From Nitrospirillum viridazoti CBAmc (GTDB lineage: Bacteria; Pseudomonadota; Alphaproteobacteria; Azospirillales; Azospirillaceae): 64,000 bases of DNA. The first letter of the stretch is position 1. The number at the start of each line of letters is the position of its first letter. Below are positions 36,305 through 44,514 of this stretch, piece after piece. The stretch is from assembly GCF_000730165.1 (NCBI RefSeq), contig NZ_CP022111.1:1364001-1428000 (forward strand). Reading direction: 5' to 3'. Below the pieces are notes generated by a model. That model was not told the origin of the DNA and ran no database searches. It was given only the letters and a program-made list of their open reading frames with translations. A program made the position numbers and the translations under genes.

Positions 36305-37427
36305 TTACGCCTCCGCCTCATCGCCCTGCCCCTTGATGCGGTGGGCCAGGGCGGCTTGCAGGAACTCGTCGATGTCGCCATCCAGAACGGCCCCGCTCTG
36401 GCTGGTTTCGACCCCGGTGCGCAGGTCCTTCACCATCTGGTAGGGCTGCAGGACGTAGGAGCGGATCTGGTGGCCCCAGCCGATCTCCGTCTTCTGCGCT
36501 TCCAGGTTGGCGGCGGCCTCCTCACGCTTGCGCAGCTCCATCTCATAGATGCGGGCGCGCAGCATGTCCCAGGCCTTGGACCGGTTCTTGTGCTGGCTGC
36601 GTTCCTGCTGGCAGGCGACCACGATGCCGGTGGGCATGTGGGTCAGGCGCACGGCCGAGTCCGTCTTGTTCACGTGCTGGCCGCCGGCGCCCGAGGCGCG
36701 GTAGGTGTCCACCCGCACGTCCTTCTCGTTGATCTCCACCACGATCTTGTCGTCGATGACGGGGGTGACGGAGACGCTGGAGAAGCTGGTGTGCCGGCGG
36801 GCCTGGCTGTCGAAGGGGCTGATGCGCCCCAGCCGGTGCACGCCCGATTCCGTCTTCAGCCAGCCATAGGCGTTGTGCCCCTTGATCTGGATGGTGGACG
36901 ACTTGATGCCGGCCTCTTCCCCGTTGGTCTCGTCCAGCAGTTCGACCTTGAACTTATGCTGTTCGGCCCAGCGGCTGTACATGCGCAGCAGCATCAGGGC
37001 CCAGTCCTGGGCCTCGGTGCCGCCGGCGCCGGCGTTCACTTCCAGATAGCAGTCGTTGGCGTCGGCTTCGCCCGACAGCAGGCTTTCCAGCTCCAGGGCC
37101 GCCGCGCGCTTCTGCAGGGCGACCAGGCCCTGCTCGGCGTCGGTGACGATCTCCTGGTCGCCTTCCAGCTCACCCATCTCGATCAGCTCGATGCCGTCGT
37201 TCAGGTCGCGCTCCAGCGCGCGATAGCCTTCGATGGCCGTCTCAAGCTGGGTCTTTTCCCGCATGATCTTCTGCGCGCGGTCGGAATCGTCCCACAGCTT
37301 GGGGTCTTCCGACAGGGCGTTCAGTTCGTCATAGCGGCGGAGGGCATTCTCCCAGTCAAAGATGCCTCCTTAGCAGCGTCAAGGACTGTCGCACAGCCTC
37401 GACGACCGCCTCGATCTCGGCCCGCAT
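36305..37427 (-). CDS. prfB: peptide chain release factor 2, with programmed +1 frameshift
   Basis: Release factor 2 ends translation at UGA and UAA codons. The gene begins at ATG 37427 after GAGGAGG. After 23 codons it meets CTT TGA (37361..37356) and must shift +1 to enter the main frame, which runs from GAC 37357 to the stop at 36305. The product would have 373 residues. The main frame has [16 protein letters not shown] with the catalytic GGQ, and [28 protein letters not shown] of domain 2. UGA is decoded by RF2 itself, so low RF2 favours shifting and raises its own synthesis. An annotation that ignores the shift starts at ATG 37264 and loses 54 residues. Confidence 0.95.
37355..37370 (-). 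promoter_or_regulatory. RF2 programmed +1 frameshift site
   Basis: On the minus strand the order is AGGAGG, CAT, CTT, TGA, C. The internal AGGAGG sits three bases before CTT, as in the classical E. coli site, and acts as the stimulating anti-SSU element. The stop TGA followed by C is a weak termination context. Confidence 0.95.
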
Positions 37428-37571
37428 CGCGGTCCTCCTCGTCTCGGGTCATGAAATGGTCTTGTAACGGACCGCTTAGATAACCGCTTGGACGCCCGAT
37501 TAGAACCCTGCATTTCGATGGGGGGCCTTGCGGCGCCCGCCCCCTGGTGACGTGCAAAAAAGGGCCGCGCG

Positions 37572-37601
37572 AAAAAAGGGCGCCCCCGTGGGGACGCCCT
37601 T
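37572..37601 (-). terminator. rho-independent terminator of the chemoreceptor gene
   Basis: AAGGGCG-CCCC pairs with GGGG-ACGCCCTT around CGT. The six-base A run at 37572..37577 becomes a U run on the minus strand. Confidence 0.75.
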
Positions 37602-37630
37602 CAAGTTCCGGATCAACGAGGTGAGGGTCC

Positions 37631-39127
37631 TTAGGCGACCATGGCCAGCGAGGCCTCGTTGATCCGGCGGGTCAAGGTGCTGGCGCCGGTGGTGGCGTCG
37701 GCGATCTTGGTCAGGCTGTCGCTGATGCTGGAGACGCCGTCGGCGGCGGTCTGCATGTTGCACGAGATGTCGCGGGCCACCGCGTTCTGTTCCTCCACCG
37801 CCGCCGCCATGGCGCCGGAGATGGCGCTGATGCGGTTGATGATGCCGCCGATACCCTGGATGGCGCTGGCCGATTCCGTGGTGGCCAGCTGCACCGTGCT
37901 GATCTGCTCGGCGATCTCACCCGTGGCCTTGGCCGTCTGGTTGGCCAGGGCCTTGACCTCGGACGCGACGACGGCGAAGCCTTTGCCCGCCTCGCCCGCC
38001 CGCGCCGCCTCGATGGTGGCGTTCAGGGCCAGCAGATTGGTCTGGCTGGCGATGTCGCTGATCAGCTTCACCACCTCGCCGATGCGCTGGGCGGCGCTCA
38101 GCAGGCCGGAGACGGAGGCGTTGGTCAGGTTCGTCTGATGCACCGCGTCCTCGGAAATCTTGGAGGCCTCCGCCATCTGGCGGCTGATCTCCTCGATCGA
38201 GGCCACCAGCTCGGTGGCGCCGCCGGCGATGGCCTGCACATTGCCCGAGGCGATCAAGGCGGCGTTGGAGGCATGGTTGACCTGCTCATCGGTCACGGTC
38301 ATGGCGCCGGCCAGGCCGTTCAGGTCCTGGGAGATCACCTTCTGCGTGGCGGCGCGGCGGTCGCGCGCCTCAACCTGCTCGGTGATGTCGGTGGCGAACT
38401 TGAGCACCTTGTAGGGCTTGCCGCTGATGTCGAAGATGGGATTGTAGGTCGCCTGGATCCACACCGGGCGGCCGCCCTTGCCCAGGCGCTTGTATTCGGC
38501 TGATTGGAACTCGCCGCGCTCCAGCGCCGCCCAGAAGCGCCGGTACTCGTCACTGGACCTGTAGGCCGGGTCCACGAACATGCTGTGATGATGGCCCTGG
38601 ATCTCCGCCAGACTGTAGCCCAGGGCGTTCAGGAAATTCTCGTTGGCCGTCAGGATGGTGCCGTCCATCTTGAACTCGATGACGGCCTGGCTCTTGTGGA
38701 TGGCCTTCAACTGACTGCACAGGTCGTCGTGCCGCGACCGGCGCTCGGTGATGTCGGTCGCCAGTTTGACGACCTTCACCGGCTTGCCGGTAACGCCGAA
38801 CACCGGGGTGTAGGTCGCCTGCAGCCAGACCTCCCGACCGCCCTTGGCTATGCGCTTGTACTCGGCGGTCTGGAATTCACCGCGGGCCAGGCTGGCCCAG
38901 AAGTTCCGATACTCGTCACTGTTCCTGTGGGTCGCGTCCACGAACATGCTGTGATGCCGGCCCTGGATCTCCGCCAGGGTGTAGCCCATGGTCTTCTGGA
39001 AGTTCTCGTTGGCCGTCAGGATGGTGCCATCGAGTTTAAACTCAATGATGGCCTGGGAACGGTTGACGGCTTCCAGAATGAACTTCAGATCAGAGCCCGC
39101 ACCCTGTGAAAACAACCCATTCATCAT
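37631..39127 (-). CDS. soluble double-PAS methyl-accepting chemotaxis protein
   Basis: A 498-residue cytoplasmic chemoreceptor without membrane segments. Two PAS domains with their PAC ends (residues about 20 to 130 and 140 to 255) are strikingly alike: [20 protein letters not shown] versus [20 protein letters not shown], and GRHHSMFVD versus GHHHSMFVD. The MCP signalling part follows, with the CheA/CheW-contacting tip [21 protein letters not shown], then [18 protein letters not shown]. The adaptation region is short. It resembles BdlA-type sensors, which report redox or oxygen state. ATG 39127 or 39124 is the likely start; GTG/ATG codons further up lack support. A terminator follows. Confidence 0.9.
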   Translation of the reverse strand: MMNGLFSQGAGSDLKFILEAVNRSQAIIEFKLDGTILTANENFQKTMGYTLAEIQGRHHSMFVDATHRNSDEYRNFWASLARGEFQTAEYKRIAKGGREVWLQATYTPVFGVTGKPVKVVKLATDITERRSRHDDLCSQLKAIHKSQAVIEFKMDGTILTANENFLNALGYSLAEIQGHHHSMFVDPAYRSSDEYRRFWAALERGEFQSAEYKRLGKGGRPVWIQATYNPIFDISGKPYKVLKFATDITEQVEARDRRAATQKVISQDLNGLAGAMTVTDEQVNHASNAALIASGNVQAIAGGATELVASIEEISRQMAEASKISEDAVHQTNLTNASVSGLLSAAQRIGEVVKLISDIASQTNLLALNATIEAARAGEAGKGFAVVASEVKALANQTAKATGEIAEQISTVQLATTESASAIQGIGGIINRISAISGAMAAAVEEQNAVARDISCNMQTAADGVSSISDSLTKIADATTGASTLTRRINEASLAMVA

Positions 39128-39355
39128 GATCGACCCCGATCTTGTCATTATTGCGCGTGGCCGAGGTTTCTCGGCCGGACATGCAAAAATTTGGGGCCGT
39201 ATCCTTAATGTTTCCTTAAAGGCGCAGACTACAAATGTTCTGGTTAATATTTTAGAATCAAACGCTTAGCATGTCATTTACTTACCATTCATTACTAACC
39301 TGAAGGATTGGGTCACCTTACCGCTCAACTCGTTTTACCGCTAACGATCCGCGTC

Positions 39356-39398
39356 AAAAACGGCTGGGCCGCCCCACGCCTGGTGGGACGGCCCAGCC
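39356..39398 (-). terminator. rho-independent terminator of ompW
   Basis: GGCTGGGCCG pairs perfectly with CGGCCCAGCC, with an inner CCCCAC/GTGGG extension. The AAAAAC before it gives G-UUUUU on the minus strand. It lies 29 bp past the ompW stop. Confidence 0.75.
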
Positions 39399-39426
39399 TT
39401 TCAACAACGGATAGATGGTACGCGCG

Positions 39427-40080
39427 TCAGAAGCGGTAGCCCACGCCAAAGCCGACCAGCCAGGGGTTGATGTCAACGTCCGCCTTGATGGGCGTGCCCA
39501 GGCCGGCGTTCACCGTGGCCGTGGTGTTGAGCATCAGCTTCTTCAGGTCCAGGTTCAGGGACCAGTGGTCGTCCAGCTTGTAATCGACGCCGGCCTGGAA
39601 GGCGTAGCCGAAGGTGTTGTCGTACTTCAGACCCAGGGCATCGCCCTTGTCGACGCCGTAGAACAGCGTGTAGTTCACACCGACGCCAATATAGGGGCTG
39701 ATCTTCTCATGCGGCATGAAGTGGTACTGGAAGGTCAAGGTCGGCGGCAGCAGCCAGACATTGCCCAGATCCACCTTGCCCAGCGGCGTGCCCGACGCCT
39801 TCACATTGTGCGGCGTGGTGCCGGCGATCAGTTCCGCAGCGATGCTGTCGGTGAAGAAGTAGCTGAAGTCTACTTCCGGCACGATGGCCGTGCTGATGTC
39901 GGTGTGGCCGGGAATGCCGGCGCCCCCCAGCGACAGGGAGCTGCCGACGTCCGGCGCCACCACAAGGGCGCGACCGCGGATCAGAAAATCACCAGCGTCG
40001 GAGGCATGAGCCGCCGGGGCCATACCGTAAATCCCGGCCAAGAGCGCAGCGGCGGCCACCGTGACGGACAAAAACTTCAT
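39427..40080 (-). CDS. ompW: OmpW family outer membrane protein
   Basis: A 217-residue eight-stranded beta-barrel of the OmpW family, which lets small hydrophobic molecules cross the outer membrane. The signal peptide ends at MAPAAHAS. Typical features are GDFLIRGRALVVAPD, VPEVDFSYFFTDSIAAELIAG, VWLLPPTLTFQYHF, ISPYIGVGVNYTLFYG and the end DINPWLVGFGVGYRF with a C-terminal Phe. AAGGAGGGG lies just upstream; I prefer ATG 40080 to the adjacent GTG 40083. A possible FNR/FixK-like half site is found about 105 bp upstream, consistent with oxygen control known for OmpW elsewhere. Confidence 0.92.
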   Translation of the reverse strand: MKFLSVTVAAAALLAGIYGMAPAAHASDAGDFLIRGRALVVAPDVGSSLSLGGAGIPGHTDISTAIVPEVDFSYFFTDSIAAELIAGTTPHNVKASGTPLGKVDLGNVWLLPPTLTFQYHFMPHEKISPYIGVGVNYTLFYGVDKGDALGLKYDNTFGYAFQAGVDYKLDDHWSLNLDLKKLMLNTTATVNAGLGTPIKADVDINPWLVGFGVGYRF

Positions 40081-40195
40081 CACTTACCCCTCCTTGAACA
40101 GTGTGGCCGGCGAATGTTCCACCGCCTTGACGCCGCACTTGTTTTTCAATGAGAGGAGTTTTATTGGAGATCGGGCAGCTTATCTCTGACCTGTA

Positions 40196-40744
40196 TCAAT
40201 CAGCATCTTCCAGGGACGCAATACGGATCGGCGGAAAGGCCATGACTGGATCATCGCCTGCCCCGACAACCAGGGCCGCCGCGATGGCGTCCAGATCGGC
40301 GCCGTCCAGCCGCGTCAGCCCCACGGGCAGGCTGAACCCCCAGCCCATGGCCGCCAGCGCCCCGTCCAGCACGGCGGCCAGCGGCACCGGCCGCGACGGC
40401 AGATAGGCTACCGGCAGGCAGGCCCATGCCCGGCCGGCGGCGTCATGCTCGATATACATCCCGCCGGGCAGGACGTGGCCCACCGCCAGGAAACAGGAGC
40501 CGCCCAGGGTGTCGGGGGCGAAGCAAGCCACACGCTGCCCCGCCGCCACGCGGCGCAGCACCCCGTCATGGCGCACCGGCAGGCGCATGTCGCCCGCTGC
40601 CCGGCCCCGGCCGATGGCACCGACGGAGGCCACCCACACCCAGCCCGGCATACCGGTGGCCAGGGGCCCGGTGACCAGGGGCCCGGTGACCAGGGGCATG
40701 GCAGGCGGCAGGCAGCGGGAAGCGGGGGCGGTTTCGGGGGTCAT
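40196..40744 (-). CDS. protein of unknown function with N-terminal pentapeptide repeat
   Basis: A 182-residue protein, unrecognised. Near the N-terminus is PLVTGPLVTGPLATG, produced by a 15-bp tandem repeat. The remainder has a beta-rich middle (MRLPVRHDGVLRRVAAGQRVACFAPDTLGGSCFLAVGH) and a helical, Ala-rich C-terminus (LDGADLDAIAAALVVGAGDD). There is no signal peptide. ATG 40744 follows GGAG at 7 bases. It ends 116 bp before the ompW start on the same strand, so its 3' end may overlap the ompW promoter. Coding bias and length make it likely to be real. Confidence 0.55.
   Translation of the reverse strand: MTPETAPASRCLPPAMPLVTGPLVTGPLATGMPGWVWVASVGAIGRGRAAGDMRLPVRHDGVLRRVAAGQRVACFAPDTLGGSCFLAVGHVLPGGMYIEHDAAGRAWACLPVAYLPSRPVPLAAVLDGALAAMGWGFSLPVGLTRLDGADLDAIAAALVVGAGDDPVMAFPPIRIASLEDAD
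40655..40699 (-). repeat. 15-bp tandem repeat, three units, in frame
   Basis: Units start at 40655, 40670 and 40685 (core GGTGACCAGGGGCCC) and encode PLVTG-type pentapeptides on the minus strand. Like the repeat at 24386..24445, it is a 15-bp unit near a protein N-terminus. Confidence 0.75.
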
Positions 40745-40894
40745 GGCGGCGCTCCATCGACGGATAGATCTGCATCCTAGCACCGCCCCCTGACAGATCC
40801 TGTCAGCAGCATCGCCACCCTCGCCAAACCATTCGGCAGGCGGTAGGGTCCCTGCCTTTCGCGCACCCGCTCGATACGCGCCTAAGGAAACAGC

Positions 40895-41293
40895 ATGCTT
40901 TTCCGGATCCTATTGCTGGCCGGCGTGGCCGCCGGCACCGCCATCCCCGCCTGGGCCCCCGCCTGGGCCCATGATTGCCAGCCCTACCAGCCGGAGCCCG
41001 TGATCCTGACGGGGGAGATCACCCTGCAGCACGGCACCCGCAGCGGCGCCAAGGGCGTCACCAAAGAGGACTATTACGTGCTGACCTTGCCGCAGATGAT
41101 CTGCGTAGCGGGCGGCACGGCGGAAACGGATGAGGACGTGGAGTCCATTGACGCCCTTCAGCTGAAGCTGCCCCAAGGCGTCAAGCCCCCGCTGGGCCGC
41201 CGGGTGGCCGTGACCGGCACCTTGTTCCACCGCCTGGCCGATGGCCATACCGACGTGCTGCTGACCTACGACAGCGCCAAACCCGCCCCGTAA
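40895..41293 (+). CDS. secreted DUF4431-type protein
   Basis: A 132-residue exported protein. The signal peptide is FRILLLAGVAAGTAIPAWAPAWAHD. The mature part begins CQPYQPEPVILTGEITLQ, has YYVLTLPQMICVAGG, VESIDALQLKL and the final GRRVAVTGTLFHRLADGHTDVLL. That order of a first cysteine, an ICV cysteine, an LQL strand and a VTGTLFH strand matches DUF4431, a small OB-like domain. It may bind a ligand or neighbouring protein; no function is established. AAGGAAAC precedes ATG 40895. Confidence 0.75.
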   Translation: MLFRILLLAGVAAGTAIPAWAPAWAHDCQPYQPEPVILTGEITLQHGTRSGAKGVTKEDYYVLTLPQMICVAGGTAETDEDVESIDALQLKLPQGVKPPLGRRVAVTGTLFHRLADGHTDVLLTYDSAKPAP

Positions 41294-41305
41294 GGGACCC
41301 AGGGC

Positions 41306-41998
41306 CTACGTCTCCTCCGGCGCGTCCATCTCCGCCTTCCAGTCGGCCAGCAGGGCGTGGCGGCGGCGGGGATAGCGGTCGGCCTCCACCGTCACCTCGA
41401 CGATGCGGTCGGTACGGAAATGGCGGAAGGCCTGCCGCGTCTCACACCACGCGGCCACCATGCGGATGCGTTCCATAAAGGCCAGGGCGAAGGGCCAGAT
41501 GGTGCGGTCGCTGGCCCGCCCCTGCCCGTCGGTGTAGGCGATGCGCAGCTTGCGCTCCATCCGGATGGCACGGCGGATTTCCGTCAGGTCGCGCGGCTCC
41601 GTCACGCTGGGCTTCAGCGACACCGGCACAAGGCCGCTGTCCTCCGCCAGTGCCTTCAGGTCGGCGGGCAGCACGGCCGTGATCTTGGCGGTGGCGTTCT
41701 GCGCCGCCAGGCCCAGGGGGCCGTCGCCCCGCTGCGCCACCCAGCGCAGGCCCAGCACCAGGGCCTCGATCTCATCATCCCCGAACATCAGGGGCGGCAG
41801 CATGAAGCCGGGGCGCAGGACGTAGCCCAGGCCGGCCTCCCCCTCCACCGGCACGCCCTGGGCCGCCAAGGTGGCGATGTCGCGGTAGACGGTGCGGATG
41901 GACACGCCCAGCTCCGCCGCCAGGTCGGCGGCCGTCACCGGCCGGCGATGGCGGCGCAACGCTTGGATGAGGTCGAGCAGGCGGGCGGAGCGGGACAA
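41306..41998 (-). CDS. YafY-type transcriptional regulator (HTH and WYL domain)
   Basis: A 230-residue DNA-binding regulator. An N-terminal winged helix, SRSARLLDLIQALRRHRRPVTAADLAAELGVSIRTVYRDIATL, is followed by a linker, then a WYL-like ligand-sensing domain with EIRRAIRMERKLRIAYTDGQGRASDRTIWPFALAFMERIRMVAAWCETRQAFRHFRTDRI. The frame is open up to 42151, but the family normally starts at SRSxRLL, so TTG 41998 is the best guess although no ribosome site is clear. It is convergent with the DUF4431 gene and 149 bp downstream of the pepsin-like gene on the same strand. Confidence 0.78.
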   Translation of the reverse strand: MSRSARLLDLIQALRRHRRPVTAADLAAELGVSIRTVYRDIATLAAQGVPVEGEAGLGYVLRPGFMLPPLMFGDDEIEALVLGLRWVAQRGDGPLGLAAQNATAKITAVLPADLKALAEDSGLVPVSLKPSVTEPRDLTEIRRAIRMERKLRIAYTDGQGRASDRTIWPFALAFMERIRMVAAWCETRQAFRHFRTDRIVEVTVEADRYPRRRHALLADWKAEMDAPEET

Positions 41999-42147
41999 GG
42001 GATAGAAACCGGCGCGATGGATCGGAGGCCCGGCATGGTAGCCCGGCCCCCGCCCGCCCTCAATGCCAGCGGCTGATGTCAAAGGACATGTGGTCGCGAT
42101 ACCGGCACTCTTGTAGAAATCCAAAGAAGACCTTCGCGACCATACCC

Positions 42148-43293
42148 TCATGGCCGAGGCCGCGATGGCGGCTGGTTCGGCCGGACACCGAAATAACCGC
42201 CGTCGGCATCGAACGCCACCTGATAGCTGCGCAGGAAATGCCGGCCGGTGTTGGCGAAGGCCGGCCGCTGATGCACGTAGACGGCGGAAGGCTGCAACGG
42301 GTCCTGGGGGTTGACCGTGAAAGCGTATGTCGCGATGGGCATGCCGGTCGCCGGGATCCGGATATTGACGGCATCCCCCTTGCCCAACGTTTCCGCCTTG
42401 GCCTGCGGCAGGTTCAGGTACATCTGCGCGATGCCGGTATCGATCAGGGCGTTACCGGCATCGCATTCCTGTCCCTTGACGGAAACGCAGGCCGTCACCT
42501 GGGCCCAATCTCGCGGCAGCGTCGATCCCTGATAGGGGTTCAACTGGCTGAAGGTGAAGCCCGCGGTGTTGTCCTGGGTCAGGCCCAACTGCATGCCGTC
42601 CGCCGTGATGATGTAGCCGGCGCGCATGGTGCCGGGCTGCACCGGCTTGCCCTTGATGCTGACGATGCTGAGCAGCGCGTTGCGGTCCGGGAAGCCCTGC
42701 GGCTGGCCGTCATAACGCCGGCCGAACCCCACGCCCATGTAGTGCGGATAAGGCGGCCTGGGCTCACCCTCGCAGTCGGGCAGCGCCTTCTGCTCGTCAT
42801 ATGAGCTGCACTTGATCTGCTTTTCCACCGCCAGCACGCGCAGGTGCGCCATCGCCACCGGGTTCTTGTCCTTGTCCACGAACACCAGATCCTGCGGAAC
42901 CCAGTAACCGACCGACAGAAGGTTGTCGCTGGACAGGAATTCCCACCCCTTCTCCATCTTCACGACCTGGTCGCGCGTATAGCCGACGATTTCGCCAATC
43001 GGCAGCATCACGCCGGTGGAGCCCGTGTCCATGTCCATCGTGTGGACCTTGGCGTCGGCCTTGGTCCCGATCCTCACGTGAAAGGACGGCGCGTTGACGA
43101 ACTTCTCCAGCTGCTTGGTCCCGTCGGGGTTGGTGACCATTTGGGTGATGGACGGGATGAAGGGGATCAGGACGGTCGTGGTGTAGGCGCTGTAATCGGG
43201 CGTGGATCCGGCCGCCTGGGCCACCGGCGCCAATCCCATCGCGATCAGCGCGCCGGCCAACAGGTGACGCGGGGTTCCGGACAAAAAAGACAT
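42148..43293 (-). CDS. secreted pepsin-like aspartic protease-like protein
   Basis: A 381-residue protein with a signal peptide (LLAGALIAMGLAPVAQAAG). Two catalytic-type motifs are present: DTGSTG starting at residue 89 and IDTGIAQ with Asp285. Their spacing of 196 residues is like pepsin's (32 and 215). The C-terminus FLRSYQVAFDADGGYFGVRP matches the pepsin-family ending in which FLR-YY-VFD precedes a final G-A strand, so this is a two-lobed A1-type fold rather than a dimeric retropepsin. The flap tyrosine is uncertain. AAGGAGAGG precedes ATG 43293. It is the last gene of the LodA/LodB operon, 14 bp after lodB. Pepsin homologues are rare in bacteria. Confidence 0.7.
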   Translation of the reverse strand: MSFLSGTPRHLLAGALIAMGLAPVAQAAGSTPDYSAYTTTVLIPFIPSITQMVTNPDGTKQLEKFVNAPSFHVRIGTKADAKVHTMDMDTGSTGVMLPIGEIVGYTRDQVVKMEKGWEFLSSDNLLSVGYWVPQDLVFVDKDKNPVAMAHLRVLAVEKQIKCSSYDEQKALPDCEGEPRPPYPHYMGVGFGRRYDGQPQGFPDRNALLSIVSIKGKPVQPGTMRAGYIITADGMQLGLTQDNTAGFTFSQLNPYQGSTLPRDWAQVTACVSVKGQECDAGNALIDTGIAQMYLNLPQAKAETLGKGDAVNIRIPATGMPIATYAFTVNPQDPLQPSAVYVHQRPAFANTGRHFLRSYQVAFDADGGYFGVRPNQPPSRPRP

Positions 43294-43307
43294 GAGGCCT
43301 CTCCTTA

Positions 43308-44507
43308 TCATCGATCGGTCACGACGCGGGTAGGTGCACCGCCCTGGGCGCCATCCGAAGATCCGCCCGGCCGCGCCAGGTCGGCGCGCCGCTGCCGCTC
43401 CCGCCAGAACAAGGCGTCGGGCCATCGGGTTTCCAGGCCGTAGAGGTAGGCGCGGTTCAGGCAATAGTCGGCATAGCGTTCCGCCACCAGCGCCGCCCGG
43501 GGCCGGGGCGGCGGCGGCAGGGCGGCGCCCCAGCCCCGGGCCACATCCCGGCCAGCGGCAACGCCATCCACCAGCGCCTTGTAGACCCCCTGCGCCGCTA
43601 CCGGGTCATAGCTGGCGGCGGCATCCCCCACGGCCAGCCAGCCCGGCCCATCCACCTGCGCCAGCAGGCTGGACTGGATGGGCAGCAGCGCCGGTTCCGC
43701 ATCACCGGCACCCGGATCCACCCCGGCCGCCGCCAGCCGCGGCCCGATCAGGGCGGTGGCCGCCAATCCGCGCCGCCAGGACGGCAGTGTCCCGTCGTCG
43801 CGCAACCGGCGGAGACCCGCCTGGTCGGTCACCATCATGACCACCACCCGCTCATCGGGCAGACGGGCCGCGTACCACCAGCCGTCGGGCGTCGCCTCCA
43901 GCAGGGTTTGCCAGGTCAGCATTCCGGGCAGGGGCAGAAAGGCGGCCAGGGCGTACAGGGTGTCGTCCACCCGGCGTTCCACACCCAGCGCGCGGGCGAA
44001 GCGCGCCTCCGGCCCCGTCGCGTCCACCACCTGGCGGGTTTCCACGGCTCGGGTGGTGCCCGCCACGTCCAGCATCAACCGATGGCCCAAATCCGGCATG
44101 ACCTCCACCCGCCGGAACGCGGTGTCGAAGACCACCGTCACGCCGGCGGTTTCCGCCGCAGCCACCAGCATGGCGTCAAACCGGCGGCGGTCCAGCCGCC
44201 ACGCGGGCCCCATGGGGTTGTAGAGGAAGTCGTTATGGCCAACCCGGTCGCCACCCCACAGGGACGCGCTGCCCGGACACGGCGCATGACCATCGGCCCG
44301 GAAGCGCGCCGTCAGCCCCAGTTGCCCCAGGGGCAGCAACAGGTCAGGCGGCGCGCTTTCGCCGATGCGCTGCCGCCCCGCCACGCCCGCCTCCGCGACC
44401 AGGACGGCGATGTCCGGGCAGTGGTTCTTGAGGGACAGGGCCGTGGCCAGGCCAGCGGGCCCGCCCCCCAGGATGATGGCGTCGTACCGCGTCCGCACCG
44501 GCAGCAC
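43308..44507 (-). CDS. LodB-like FAD-dependent oxidoreductase (quinone cofactor maturation)
   Basis: A 399-residue flavoprotein related to tryptophan halogenases and geranylgeranyl reductases. The dinucleotide fold YDAIILGGGPAGLATALSL opens it; GPAWRLDRRRFDAMLVAAAE and RQVVDATGPEARFARALG follow; WLAVGDAAASYDPVAAQGVYKAL is the second FAD contact. In Marinomonas, LodB is needed to make the cysteine tryptophylquinone of LodA, probably by oxidising the tryptophan. The same role is likely here because the gene starts at GTG 44507, only 7 bp after the LodA-like stop. The next gene downstream, 14 bp away, is the pepsin-like protein. Confidence 0.82.
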   Translation of the reverse strand: MLPVRTRYDAIILGGGPAGLATALSLKNHCPDIAVLVAEAGVAGRQRIGESAPPDLLLPLGQLGLTARFRADGHAPCPGSASLWGGDRVGHNDFLYNPMGPAWRLDRRRFDAMLVAAAETAGVTVVFDTAFRRVEVMPDLGHRLMLDVAGTTRAVETRQVVDATGPEARFARALGVERRVDDTLYALAAFLPLPGMLTWQTLLEATPDGWWYAARLPDERVVVMMVTDQAGLRRLRDDGTLPSWRRGLAATALIGPRLAAAGVDPGAGDAEPALLPIQSSLLAQVDGPGWLAVGDAAASYDPVAAQGVYKALVDGVAAGRDVARGWGAALPPPPRPRAALVAERYADYCLNRAYLYGLETRWPDALFWRERQRRADLARPGGSSDGAQGGAPTRVVTDR

Positions 44508-44514
44508 CCTGCCG

